This document shows positions 33,909-42,558 of a stretch of DNA of 42,917 nt, one piece after another. Location: assembly GCA_046155615.1 (NCBI GenBank), contig JBJXFP010000094.1, positions 1 to 42,917 on the forward strand, written 5' to 3'. Below the pieces are notes generated by a model that worked only from the letters and a program-made list of their open reading frames with translations, was not told the origin of the DNA and did no database searches. How positions within the stretch are numbered: position 1 is the first letter of the stretch; each line of letters opens with the position of its first letter. Source of the stretch: JANNVZ01 sp046155615 (GTDB lineage Bacteria > Bacteroidota > Bacteroidia > Flavobacteriales_D > Sanyastnellaceae). Both the position numbers and the translations under genes were made by a program.

Positions 33909-34933
33909 TGCAAAGGAGCAAATGGAAATGGCTGTTGCTGATAGCTGCCCTGCTGACTGGCATGGCAGGGCTTTATGCTTACCACTTGGTGTATGCGTCT
34001 AATACACTTTTTACGAGTGCCAACTCAATGCTTATTTACGTTCATACCTCTGCCGATGTGGAGCAGTGGATACATGGTGACGGACAGTTTGTGGTAAAAA
34101 ATGAACAGACTTTTCTCAGGGCGGCCAAACTGAAAAATATGCAAAGCATAAAGCCCGGCCGATACAGAATAAAGCAGGGCATGTGCAACAATGAGATGAT
34201 AAACATGCTGCGTATTGGCGCACAAGAGCCTGTGCGAATTCGTATTGATGATGCCACTACCATGTACCAACTGGCTGCACGTCTTGGCAAATACCTGAAA
34301 AGTGACAGTATGGCTTTTATCCGGGTATTTGCAGATGAACTGGTATGCGAGCAATACGGATTCAATGCAAATACGATTGGTTCTCTTGTTATGCCTGATA
34401 CTTATGATTTTTTCTGGACTACTACACCTCAGGAATTTTTAGAAAAAATGCTTGACCTACACAACAACTACTGGACAGAGGAAAACAAAAACAAAGCAAC
34501 AAGAGTTGGGCTGAGTGTGGCCGAGGTGCACACAATGGCTTCCATCGTAAAGGCTGAGTGTGTAAAGAAGGATGAGGCCCCCGCCATTGCAGGCCTCTAT
34601 CTGAACAGGCTGCGGATAGGCATGCCGTTGCAGGCCGATCCTACTTCAGTATTTGCCGCAGGCTTGCGCAATGTGAGTCGTGTGAGTGAAAAAATGACTT
34701 CCGTGGTGTCGCCATACAACACATACAAAAACAAAGGCCTGCCGCCTGGGCCCATCAATTTTCCGGAAACGGTGTACATAGATGCCGTATTGAATGCTGA
34801 TGTGCACACCTATATATATATGTGCGCGCAACCCGGTGCCACGGGTTACCACAACTTCACTGCTGACTATAGTCAGCATCTGAAGAACAGACGTGCCTAT
34901 ACCTCATGGCTCAATCAAAAAAATATCAGGTAA
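33905..34933 (+). CDS. mltG: Endolytic transglycosylase MltG
   Basis: A membrane-anchored enzyme that cuts nascent peptidoglycan strands and so limits their length. From ATG 33905 it is 342 aa: cytoplasmic tail of 6-8 residues, one transmembrane helix (WLLLIAALLTGMAGLYAYHLV), a LysM-like segment (QSIKPGRYRIKQGM), then the YceG catalytic domain (about 130-335). The catalytic Glu lies in ASIVKAECVKKDE; following conserved strings are YLNRLRIGMPLQADPTSVFA and GLPPGPINFP. The ATG overlaps the TGA of the GNAT gene, indicating coupled translation. Confidence 0.93.
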   Translation: MMQRSKWKWLLLIAALLTGMAGLYAYHLVYASNTLFTSANSMLIYVHTSADVEQWIHGDGQFVVKNEQTFLRAAKLKNMQSIKPGRYRIKQGMCNNEMINMLRIGAQEPVRIRIDDATTMYQLAARLGKYLKSDSMAFIRVFADELVCEQYGFNANTIGSLVMPDTYDFFWTTTPQEFLEKMLDLHNNYWTEENKNKATRVGLSVAEVHTMASIVKAECVKKDEAPAIAGLYLNRLRIGMPLQADPTSVFAAGLRNVSRVSEKMTSVVSPYNTYKNKGLPPGPINFPETVYIDAVLNADVHTYIYMCAQPGATGYHNFTADYSQHLKNRRAYTSWLNQKNIR

Positions 34934-34960
34934 AATGCTGTACGAAGTGTGATGGATGTA

Positions 34961-37159
34961 TCATTCTTCGGTCTCCAGCCAGTAATGGATTTTGTGCTGG
35001 AGCACTTCAGGCTTCATTGGTTTTTCTATCATATCGTCCATTCCGGCCTGAATGCATGGCTCTTTGTCGCGGCTTTCATCTTCTGTTAATCCTATTATCA
35101 CCGGCATTGCATTGCGACCTACTAATTTCTTTAATTGGCGTGTAGTCTCCATGCCATCCATTTCCTTCATGCGCACATCCATTATGATGAGGTCGTATTC
35201 ATCCCGCTTTGATTTTTCCAAAACCTCGCGACCAGTGCTCACCACGTCATAAGTATGACCGAGCAGTTGCAGAGTTCGTTCAGTTACTGCTTTGGTCAAT
35301 TCATTGTCGTGTGCTATCAGAATTTTGAGAGGGCTTTTCTGCTCCATTACCTCCTGGTTGCCATAGCTTATGCGCTCCTTGGCCCGTATCACAGGGCTAA
35401 CACTCATTACTTCTATTATTGTATCAAGCAGTCTGGATTGTTTTACCGGCTTGTTCAGGTAAGCGTTGTACAGGTTGTCTTTGTCCTGCATCAGATGTTC
35501 GCCAACTGATGAAAGTACAATGACTGGCAATTCATTGTGATTGTATTGTGCCCTTATTTTTTGTGCAAGTGCCTTGCCGTCCATCTCAGGCATCTGCATA
35601 TCCATGATGATGAAGTCGAACTTGTGCAGATTGCTCATGATTTCAGTTACCAATTCCGGGCTGTTGAATGGTGTGGCTTGCATGCCCCATGCACTCAGTT
35701 GCTTCACCAATATTTTCAAGTTGGTCTTGTTGTCGTCCACTATTAATACGCGCATACCGTTGAGCGATTCTATTTTGGCTTGTTGCGCTGCACCTGAGGT
35801 CTCGGCCACCATGGTGAAGGTGAAGGTGGATCCATGACCGGGTTTGCTATCAACCCAGATGCGGCCGCCCATCTCCTGCACTAAATTTTTTGAAATGGCA
35901 AGACCAAGTCCCGATCCTCCATACTTTTTACTTATAGATGAGTCAACCTGATAAAATGACTGAAATAGATTTTGTGCATGCTCCTGATCAATACCAATTC
36001 CGGTGTCGCGCACTGAAAATTTTATTTGAACAAAATCTGCTTCACGGTTTATCAGCTCCGTTTTTATGACCACTTCGCCATTGTCGGTGAATTTGATGGC
36101 ATTGTTCACCAGATTGAGCAGCACCTGCCTGAGCCAGCGCTCATCCTGCACTATTTCAATTGGCACATCTGCATCCATGTCGCTCATTAGTTCCAGTTTC
36201 TTTGCATTGCTCAATGGTTTCATCAGGTCTATCACTTGATCAATGCAATCAGAAATATTAAAGCGCTCTTTGTGTAGTTCGTGTTTGCCTGATTGCAGCT
36301 TTGAGTAATCAAGTACATCGTTTACTATGTCTAAAAGATTTTTTGCAGAGCTATGCACGTTGCGCACATAGCTGCGTTGCTCTTCATCCAGCTTGGTGCG
36401 TGCAAGCAGTTCTGTCATGCCAAGCACTCCATTCAGCGGAGTGCGTATTTCATGGCTCATGTTCGATAGAAATTCAGTTTTTGCGTTGTCTGCTTTCAGC
36501 AATTTTGCTTCCAATTCTTCCACCTCGGAGTAGGCATTAGACACATACTTCTTTAGTGGATTCAACACATGCACTGTGGCCACCACAAGCAATATCAACG
36601 CTATGGCTATCAATATCCAGAAGGCCACTTTTACTTCTGTGTACACCTGTTCGGTTTCCAGCAAGTATTTACCTGTTATGTTGTCTATCTTGTTTACATA
36701 CAGACTTATGCTTTGGTTGAATTTGGACAGCTTGTCTGCATTGAAGTCTTTCGGAGAGGTATAGAACTGCTGCAACAAGTCGGTGCATAGCACGAAGGCT
36801 GGAGAAACATCTTGCCACATCGCTTGCACGGCATTGCTGTTTTCAGCCTGTATTTCATACAGCTCTCCACCGTTCAGCAGTGCCTTTTGCGAATTAGTCC
36901 ATCGCTCAATGAGCACATTCAGGTCGCGCAACTGTACTGTGAGGTCTGCATCCGTTTGCGATGCCTGACATAATTTTTCAAAATCGCGACTCAGTTCTAT
37001 GGCTATTGCCTTTTGTCTTGAGGTCAAAGAGATTTTGATGGTGAAAGCCGACTGTTGCTTGACTGTATAATAGAGTACCGCACTTGAGCACAGCACTACT
37101 GTGGCCATAGCCAAAAAGATGATGTGGAGTCGTCTGCGGAGTTTGGTTTGAGCCGGCAT
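34961..37159 (-). CDS. Hybrid sensor histidine kinase with two receiver domains
   Basis: A 732-aa membrane kinase. Two transmembrane helices (about 12-32 and 172-195) enclose a periplasmic helical sensor domain similar in layout to NarX/PilJ-type sensors. HisKA: LSNMSHEIRTPLNGVLG with the phospho-His. HATPase: NLVNNAIKFTDNG, DTGIGID and GSGLGLAI. REC1: RVLIVDDNKTN, phospho-Asp in FIIMDMQMPEMDG, Lys in NKPVKQ. REC2: KILIAHDNELT, Asp in LIIMDVRMKEMDG, Lys in EKPMKPE; its first acidic residue is replaced by His. No output or HPt domain. ATG 37159 is chosen because the promoter -7 lies at 37202-37209, inside the longer frame. Confidence 0.9.
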   Translation of the reverse strand: MPAQTKLRRRLHIIFLAMATVVLCSSAVLYYTVKQQSAFTIKISLTSRQKAIAIELSRDFEKLCQASQTDADLTVQLRDLNVLIERWTNSQKALLNGGELYEIQAENSNAVQAMWQDVSPAFVLCTDLLQQFYTSPKDFNADKLSKFNQSISLYVNKIDNITGKYLLETEQVYTEVKVAFWILIAIALILLVVATVHVLNPLKKYVSNAYSEVEELEAKLLKADNAKTEFLSNMSHEIRTPLNGVLGMTELLARTKLDEEQRSYVRNVHSSAKNLLDIVNDVLDYSKLQSGKHELHKERFNISDCIDQVIDLMKPLSNAKKLELMSDMDADVPIEIVQDERWLRQVLLNLVNNAIKFTDNGEVVIKTELINREADFVQIKFSVRDTGIGIDQEHAQNLFQSFYQVDSSISKKYGGSGLGLAISKNLVQEMGGRIWVDSKPGHGSTFTFTMVAETSGAAQQAKIESLNGMRVLIVDDNKTNLKILVKQLSAWGMQATPFNSPELVTEIMSNLHKFDFIIMDMQMPEMDGKALAQKIRAQYNHNELPVIVLSSVGEHLMQDKDNLYNAYLNKPVKQSRLLDTIIEVMSVSPVIRAKERISYGNQEVMEQKSPLKILIAHDNELTKAVTERTLQLLGHTYDVVSTGREVLEKSKRDEYDLIIMDVRMKEMDGMETTRQLKKLVGRNAMPVIIGLTEDESRDKEPCIQAGMDDMIEKPMKPEVLQHKIHYWLETEE

Positions 37160-37201
37160 CTTTTGAATTTGCGGAAACAGGTTGTTTTCCGGTTGAGAAT
37201 A

Positions 37202-37209
37202 CAAAAGTA
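37202..37209 (-). promoter_or_regulatory. -7 element upstream of the hybrid kinase gene
   Basis: Exact minus-strand TACTTTTG. A TTG lies 14 nt upstream (37226-37224), a shorter spacing than usual. It supports the start at 37159. Confidence 0.45.
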
Positions 37210-37289
37210 CAGGCTGTGGCACACAAGCCTTCTATCTATTTAAAGAGGCTCTTCATATTGGAATGAATGAGAAGGCAGTCTTGCGGCAC

Positions 37290-39365
37290 TCAAGCAGCGT
37301 CCTTCAGCGAGTGCATTGGCGGAGTGTTCCATTTGTAGAGTATGGCTTTAAGGTGGCTCATGTCAAATGGTTTTGATAAAAAATCATTCATGCCGGCCTC
37401 TGTACAAAGCCTGCGATCCTCAGCATAAGAATTGGCACTTATGGCAACTATGATAGGTTGATACCCCTGGCGTGCTCTGAGTTGATGTGTTGCTTCCAAT
37501 CCGTCCATCACCGGCATTTGCATGTCCATAAATATGATGTCGTAATTGTTCGCGGCACATTTTTCTAGTACTTCAGCGCCATTCTCTGCAAAGTCTGTTT
37601 CCACCTTCAGGTTTTGAAGCATGAAGTGGAATACCTGCTTATTGATGTCATTGTCTTCAGCTACCAGCACTTTCAAGCGGCTTATATCTTTTTCAATTAG
37701 TTCGTCCATGGCCAAGGCGTCTTTGCCCTCACCTTCATGTGCGAGTTCACATTTTAGTGTAAAACTGAATTCGGTTCCTAAACCTTCGCGGCTTTTCACG
37801 CTGATAGTGCCCTGCATCAGTTCCACCAATTGTTTGCTTATAACAAGACCCAGTCCGGTGCCACCATATTTTCTGCTGGTGGAAGAGTCCACTTGTGTAA
37901 ATGTTTGAAAGAGTTCAGGCAGCTTGGCTTCTGGTATTCCAATGCCGCTATCCTTCACTGTGAATTTGAGCATCACCTCGCGTTTGTTAATGCCAACGTT
38001 TTCGCATTTCACTTTCACACTTCCCTTAGCAGTAAATTTTATGGCATTGCCCATCAGATTGAGCAGCACCTGCTTCAGACGATGTCCATCCATCCACAGT
38101 TGATCAGGCACATCTTGATCGGTTTCCACTTGCAACTTCACACCCTTGCTTTCAGCGTGCGGTTTCAACAGGTCAGTTACATCACCAACCATGTCGCGAA
38201 CCGAGCTGTTGTGTGCATCCAACTGCATCTTGCCACTTTCCATTTTAGAAAATTCCAGTATGTCATTAATGAGCATGAGCAGACTGTCTCCACTTCTTTT
38301 TATCGTTTCCACATATTCCATTTGCTCATAGCTCAGGTCTTCACGCTGTAGCAGACTTGCGGTTGCAATAACACCATTAAGCGGTGTGCGTATCTCATGG
38401 CTCATTACTGCCAGAAATTGCGCTTTCGATTTTGCAGCGGTCTGGGCTTTTTCTTTTTCCTCTACTATCTGTTCCTCATACTTTTTTAATTCTGTTGTGT
38501 CTTGCACCCTATATATCATCATACGGGAGCGACCATGTTTGAGCAGCGAAATGCTGATGCGTGCATGGAATGGTTCCAGATTTTTGCGTAGTAACATGGT
38601 TCGCTGTACCCAAAATTTTTCGGCATCTAAGGCTTTCAATCCTTCATCGAGTTCTGCTTCATTCAAATCGTGCTTGCGCAATATTTTGAAATCCTTGTCC
38701 ACCATCTCATCGCGGCTGTATCCGAACATCTCAAGCGCTCGGTCGTTCATATCGAGTATGTTGCCATAAATATCAACAAGGAATATTGAATTTTCAGTTT
38801 TCGAAACCATGTCGCGCATCAGCTTTTCCTTCATCTTCATTTCTTTCACAAAACGGCATTTGAGTCGTGCAACTGTGTAGCTGATAACACACAGTACCAG
38901 CACAAGGCAGGCATAGAGCGCTTGTTCAAAATGTTGTAAGGTGGCAGCACGTGCAATTCCGATTATGCAAAGTGCAGCCGTTAATGCATAGTACCAAAAG
39001 GTATGCTTTTCCGTACGGAATGAAAATCCACACACTTGTGTGATAATGAAGAATGACATGATATGAAACACTTCAAAATCATTCATCACCAAACTGACCA
39101 TGGCCTGAATGGTGTGGAGATAAAGCAATGAGTAAACGAACTTCACATACCACTTTGCATTTACACCCGGCATATAGCTGAATGCATATAACGCAAGTGA
39201 AATGATAAGAACCAAAATTCTGTCCCACAGTAGCTCGTGTGCTGATGGCAATACCCTGATGAAGATTATTCCGAACAACAAAGAACCGGCTATAGCGGTG
39301 AGCGCAAGTAGCCGATGGAAGCGAAGGCTTTGGCCGGAATCTGTTCGCGATAAAGTGCCGTACAT
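37290..39365 (-). CDS. PAS-containing hybrid sensor histidine kinase with one receiver domain
   Basis: A 691-aa kinase from ATG 39365; GTG 39413 and ATG 39410 are in-frame alternatives. About six N-terminal membrane helices (to about residue 175) form a membrane sensor without a large periplasmic part. A PAS domain follows (SIFLVDIYGNILDMNDRALE), then HisKA (LAVMSHEIRTPLNGVIA), HATPase (NLMGNAIKFTAKG, DSGIGIPE, GTGLGLVI) and REC (KVLVAEDNDINKQ, phospho-Asp in IIFMDMQMPVMDG, Lys in SKPFDM). No DNA-binding output. It ends 68 nt upstream of the other hybrid kinase's longer frame, in the same direction; the two may work in one relay. Confidence 0.9.
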   Translation of the reverse strand: MYGTLSRTDSGQSLRFHRLLALTAIAGSLLFGIIFIRVLPSAHELLWDRILVLIISLALYAFSYMPGVNAKWYVKFVYSLLYLHTIQAMVSLVMNDFEVFHIMSFFIITQVCGFSFRTEKHTFWYYALTAALCIIGIARAATLQHFEQALYACLVLVLCVISYTVARLKCRFVKEMKMKEKLMRDMVSKTENSIFLVDIYGNILDMNDRALEMFGYSRDEMVDKDFKILRKHDLNEAELDEGLKALDAEKFWVQRTMLLRKNLEPFHARISISLLKHGRSRMMIYRVQDTTELKKYEEQIVEEKEKAQTAAKSKAQFLAVMSHEIRTPLNGVIATASLLQREDLSYEQMEYVETIKRSGDSLLMLINDILEFSKMESGKMQLDAHNSSVRDMVGDVTDLLKPHAESKGVKLQVETDQDVPDQLWMDGHRLKQVLLNLMGNAIKFTAKGSVKVKCENVGINKREVMLKFTVKDSGIGIPEAKLPELFQTFTQVDSSTSRKYGGTGLGLVISKQLVELMQGTISVKSREGLGTEFSFTLKCELAHEGEGKDALAMDELIEKDISRLKVLVAEDNDINKQVFHFMLQNLKVETDFAENGAEVLEKCAANNYDIIFMDMQMPVMDGLEATHQLRARQGYQPIIVAISANSYAEDRRLCTEAGMNDFLSKPFDMSHLKAILYKWNTPPMHSLKDAA

Positions 39366-39432
39366 AGATTTTTCAGTAATGCGAAGATGCCTTACAACGA
39401 ATATTTGCATCACAGAGTTTCAAATCTTCAAT

Positions 39433-40326
39433 ATGCGATTACATAGAATCTTTCTCCATTTTACACTTATATATATATGTGCACCATTTGATGCATGCGC
39501 ACAGAAGGAAGAACCCTGTTCCCCATGCAGAACAAATGCCGTCATTGGAATTGGTGCAGTGAGTGCAGTTGGTTCATACTACATGCTCGATCAACTTTGG
39601 TACAGTCAATATGCTCGCTCATCATTTCATACATTCAACGACAACAATGAGTGGTTGCAGATGGACAAAGCAGGCCACATCATGACTTGCTACACCATAG
39701 GCCGATACAGTTCTGAAATTTTGCAATGGACAGGAATGAACAAAACAAGAAGCATTTGGACAGGAGGAAGCATAGGATTTATTTACATGACCGGCATAGA
39801 AATTCTTGATGGAAGAAGTAAACAATGGGGTTTCTCGTGGGGTGATATGATTGCAAATGCAACAGGTAGTTTTTGCTACATCGCACAAGAAAAAATTTGG
39901 AATGATCAACGCATCGTGTTTAAATTTTCATACACACCATCATCATTTGCAGATCAATATCCTGATCAATTTGGTCAACATTTTCAACAACGCATTTTGA
40001 AAGACTACAATGCGCAAACATATTGGGCATCGATCAACGTATCGAGCTTTCTGGCTTCTGACGCGGTTTTCCCGAAGTGGTTGAATGTTGCAGCAGGATA
40101 TGGTGCAACAAAAATGATGAATGCAAAAACAAACATTTACAATGTTGATAATTCAAAACAGCAACGTGAATTCTATTTATCATTTGATGCAGATTTGACT
40201 CGTGTCGGATGGGAAAAGAAATGGATGAAGAGAACAGCGAAAATTTTCAACTTCATCAAACTACCATCACCAACACTTGAAGCGAATGGAAGCGGAAGAG
40301 TAAAAATGCACTGGTTGTTTTTTTGA
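39433..40326 (+). CDS. DUF2279 (YfiM-like) exported protein
   Basis: A 297-aa protein with an N-terminal signal (RIFLHFTLIYICAPFDACA). It matches the DUF2279 pattern: LWYSQYARSSFHTFNDNNEW, then MDKAGHIMTCYTIGRYSSE, a GxSxGFxYxTGIEILDG segment and GFSWGDMIANATG. The function of the family is unknown. A second half (about 170-297) is polar with predicted strands (IVFKFSYTPSSFADQYPDQF, REFYLSFDADLTRVGW) and could lie in the outer membrane. Gly is mostly GGA and Arg mostly AGA here, more A-rich than in neighbours. It is divergent from the hybrid kinase gene, with a 67-bp spacer. Confidence 0.8.
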   Translation: MRLHRIFLHFTLIYICAPFDACAQKEEPCSPCRTNAVIGIGAVSAVGSYYMLDQLWYSQYARSSFHTFNDNNEWLQMDKAGHIMTCYTIGRYSSEILQWTGMNKTRSIWTGGSIGFIYMTGIEILDGRSKQWGFSWGDMIANATGSFCYIAQEKIWNDQRIVFKFSYTPSSFADQYPDQFGQHFQQRILKDYNAQTYWASINVSSFLASDAVFPKWLNVAAGYGATKMMNAKTNIYNVDNSKQQREFYLSFDADLTRVGWEKKWMKRTAKIFNFIKLPSPTLEANGSGRVKMHWLFF

Positions 40327-40403
40327 AGAGAAAAAAGATAGAGAGCAAAAAACAAACAGAACCAAAAAAGAAAAAGTCTCGTTAAGAGCAGACAATAAAA
40401 AAA

Positions 40404-40799
40404 ATGGGTGTATTGAAAGTGATAGAAATCATGAGTTCCTCAACTAAGAGTTGGGAGGACGCTACATCCAATGCCGTAGCTGAAGCCTCGAAGTCATTAA
40501 GCGGGCTGGCATCAGTATATGTGCAAGACCAAAGCGCCACCGTTGTGAATGGTAAAGTGGCTGAATTTCGCGCTACGGTCAAACTCACCTTCCATATTGC
40601 AAATAAATCAACCGTTACAAAAATGAAGACAAAGTCAAAATCAAATGCCGCCCCTAAAGGCGTGAAGAAAGCTGCTAAAAAAGCTGCTCCTAAAAAGAAA
40701 GCTGCTCCTAAAAAGAAAGCTGCTGCTAAAAAAGCTGCTCCTAAAAAGAAAGCCGCTCCTAAGAAGAAAGCCGCCAAAAAAGCTGCTAAGAAGAAATAA
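40404..40799 (+). CDS. Dodecin fused to a lysine-rich histone-H1-like tail
   Basis: A 131-aa protein. Residues 1-67 are a complete dodecin (MGVLKVIEIMSSSTKSW, ATSNAVAEASKSL, VVNGKVAEFRATVKLTFHI), a small flavin-storing fold that forms a hollow dodecamer; the flavin-stacking Trp is W17 here. Residues 73-131 are a basic tail with about 28 lysines built from KKAAPKKKAAP units, like the C-terminal domain of histone H1 or bacterial Hc1/AlgP. An ATG at 40623 (codon 74), preceded by an A-rich stretch, marks the join and might allow separate translation of the tail. It has its own terminator at 40825-40856. Confidence 0.88.
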   Translation: MGVLKVIEIMSSSTKSWEDATSNAVAEASKSLSGLASVYVQDQSATVVNGKVAEFRATVKLTFHIANKSTVTKMKTKSKSNAAPKGVKKAAKKAAPKKKAAPKKKAAAKKAAPKKKAAPKKKAAKKAAKKK

Positions 40800-40824
40800 T
40801 ATTTCTTCAGACTTCAAGAATCTT

Positions 40825-40856
40825 AAAAGCCCTTCGGATTTATTCGAAGGGCTTTT
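40825..40856 (+). terminator. Terminator of the dodecin gene (probably bidirectional)
   Basis: A 12-bp stem AAAAGCCCTTCG/CGAAGGGCTTTT with an 8-nt loop and T5; it lies between two convergent genes, 26 nt after the dodecin stop and 22 nt after the opposite gene's stop. Confidence 0.9.
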
Positions 40857-40878
40857 TGTTGTTGCCCATTTTTATTTT

Positions 40879-41949
40879 TCAGAACTGGTGCTGATTGTAA
40901 ATCTCAATTAGAATCGGAAGATGATCACTGTAGCCACCCTTGTAGTCTTCTCCAACATATGTTCTGCTGGGACGCTTGCCTTCTTTAGAATCAAACATTA
41001 GAAAATCACTTTTAAAATACCTGGCGGTTGATGCTGATGCGTACAAATTATTTTTTCCCTCGTGCAATGCTTTGCTGGCCATGAACTGATCAAGCGGACT
41101 CCATGCGCCTTTGTAGAAATAAGATCCCTCACCTCGTTGTTGTTCATCAAACATGTAGTTGTACAGCATATTGCTTTTCTCAACTCCTGCATTCAGTGTT
41201 TGTGCTATGCTTTTGTCATTTGGAAAATCGTTGAAGTCACCCATCACCAATATGTTGGCGTTCTTGTCTATCTCCAGCAATTTGTTTATCTGCATGTGGA
41301 GCACGTTGGCTACTGCTACACGCAGGTGCTCCGATTCTGCCTGACCACCACCGCGACTTGGCCAGTGATTCAGAAACAAGTGAAGTGGTGTGCCATTGTG
41401 TATTGCCTTTACATAAAGCAAATCGCGTGTGCGGGTGTCTGTACTATCAGGCAGATTGATGGTGGTGTAGTTGTAAAATTCAATCTTGATGATTGCTGAA
41501 TCATACAGCATGGCCACATCGATACCTCGCTCATCTGGACTATCACGATGAATGATGCCGTAACGATTGCCTGCCAAGCCAGTGTGGCCAACTAAGTCCT
41601 CCAATACTTTTTTGTTTTCTACTTCGCACAAACCAACAATGTGCGGCAACCCATACGAAATGGAGTCAAGTACTTCGGCTATGCTCGCTAATTTTTTTTG
41701 ATACCGCTCTTCAGTCCATTTCAGTTTGCCATTGGGTGTGAAGTCTTCATCTTCGGTCCAGCGATCGTCTGCCGTGTCAAACAAATTTTCCACGTTGTAG
41801 AAAACTACATCGAAGGCACTTACTCTTTTGTTGAATCCTTTGGGAAGCGATTTATCCGTATCACCTACATGCTCGCACGAAGCACTGAGCATAATCACAA
41901 CATAGGCTGTTCCAAGTAAAAACTGATTGACTGCGTTCATTTTTTTCAT
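40879..41949 (-). CDS. Exported endonuclease/exonuclease/phosphatase-fold lipoprotein
   Basis: A lipoprotein of 356 aa from ATG 41949 (a second ATG at 41940); lipobox LSASC. The DNase I-like EEP domain covers most of the protein: VVFYNVENLFDT (metal-binding Asn/Glu), LCEVENKKVLEDL (catalytic Glu), SPDERGIDVAMLYD, FLNHWPSRGGG, VMGDFNDFP (active-site Asp/Asn) and YSDHLPILIEI (catalytic Asp-His). Such proteins cleave phosphodiesters in nucleic acids, or phosphate esters; a periplasmic or surface nuclease for phosphate or nucleotide scavenging is likely but not certain. No partner gene is adjacent. Confidence 0.9.
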   Translation of the reverse strand: MKKMNAVNQFLLGTAYVVIMLSASCEHVGDTDKSLPKGFNKRVSAFDVVFYNVENLFDTADDRWTEDEDFTPNGKLKWTEERYQKKLASIAEVLDSISYGLPHIVGLCEVENKKVLEDLVGHTGLAGNRYGIIHRDSPDERGIDVAMLYDSAIIKIEFYNYTTINLPDSTDTRTRDLLYVKAIHNGTPLHLFLNHWPSRGGGQAESEHLRVAVANVLHMQINKLLEIDKNANILVMGDFNDFPNDKSIAQTLNAGVEKSNMLYNYMFDEQQRGEGSYFYKGAWSPLDQFMASKALHEGKNNLYASASTARYFKSDFLMFDSKEGKRPSRTYVGEDYKGGYSDHLPILIEIYNQHQF

Positions 41950-41984
41950 GCCCGCAAGATGTGCAAAGGGCTGATAGCATCTTG

Positions 41985-42013
41985 TTTGGTTCATGAGACA
42001 ACTGGAATATTTG
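41985..42013 (+). promoter_or_regulatory. Possible promoter of the MORN-like protein gene
   Basis: TTTG (41985-41988), 17 nt, AATATTTG (42006-42013), one mismatch from TAnnTTTG; the start codon is 68 nt downstream. Confidence 0.4.
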
Positions 42014-42081
42014 TGAGAAACAGCGAAACCAATTGGTGACTGACTCCGTTTCAAAACACAGTCAATAAAAAAGGCAAATAC

Positions 42082-42516
42082 ATGAAAAACAAATACATCA
42101 CACTAATGTTGGCAGCCTGCACTGTGTGCTCAGGCTCTATGCAAGCGCAAGAGATTGAAAAGACGCTGCACCTCAACCACATGATGAAGGTGAGCGATGA
42201 AGACCAAAGCACCTACAGACTGGAGCTGCGCAAAATTGCCGGGGAGACCTATAGTGGTATTGTGTATGACTTCATGAATACCATAAAAGCTGAAGGTACT
42301 TATGTACTGATTGGCAACAAATACATGGAGGATGGCCACTTCACTTACTACTATCAAGATGGGCAGATAGAAAGTGAAGGCGAGTATGACAGAGGTGTAA
42401 AAGTGGGCACATGGAAACGCTACGACAATTATGGTAAGCGCAAAACTGACAAATACTATCCGGCTGAAAGTGCTGATAAGATTCGTGAAATGATGATGAT
42501 GGAAAAAGAAGAATAG
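42082..42516 (+). CDS. Secreted MORN-like repeat protein
   Basis: A 144-aa protein with a signal peptide (LMLAACTVCSGSMQAQ, cleaved near residue 22). Residues about 70-125 contain MORN_2-style units: AEGTYVLIGNKYMEDGHFTY, YYQDGQIESEGEYDRGVKVG, then TWKRYDNYGKRK. Proteins with these repeats are often labelled YwqK-type antitoxins, but that name is not meaningful for a secreted Bacteroidota protein; the function is unknown. The C-terminus is charged and Met-rich. It resembles in style the partial secreted protein at the left edge. Confidence 0.7.
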   Translation: MKNKYITLMLAACTVCSGSMQAQEIEKTLHLNHMMKVSDEDQSTYRLELRKIAGETYSGIVYDFMNTIKAEGTYVLIGNKYMEDGHFTYYYQDGQIESEGEYDRGVKVGTWKRYDNYGKRKTDKYYPAESADKIREMMMMEKEE

Positions 42517-42540
42517 CTTACCCCGGAAGTGTGGCTCTGC

Positions 42541-42548
42541 TAATTTTG
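42541..42548 (+). promoter_or_regulatory. -7-like element before the binding-protein gene
   Basis: Exact TAATTTTG, only 10 nt before the start codon at 42559, without a TTG at 17-20 nt. The leader would be very short. Confidence 0.35.
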
Positions 42549-42558
42549 GCGCAGGGCT

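Noticed and set aside
34800..34830. TATATATA runs (also near 39468 and 42580) as possible regulatory sites
   Set aside because: One lies inside mltG and two just inside the starts of other genes; simple codon runs explain them.
40382..40777. Minus-strand frame rich in Ala, Phe and Leu
   Set aside because: It is the antisense of the Lys/Ala/Pro tail of the dodecin fusion; hydrophobicity follows from the AAG/GCT repeats.
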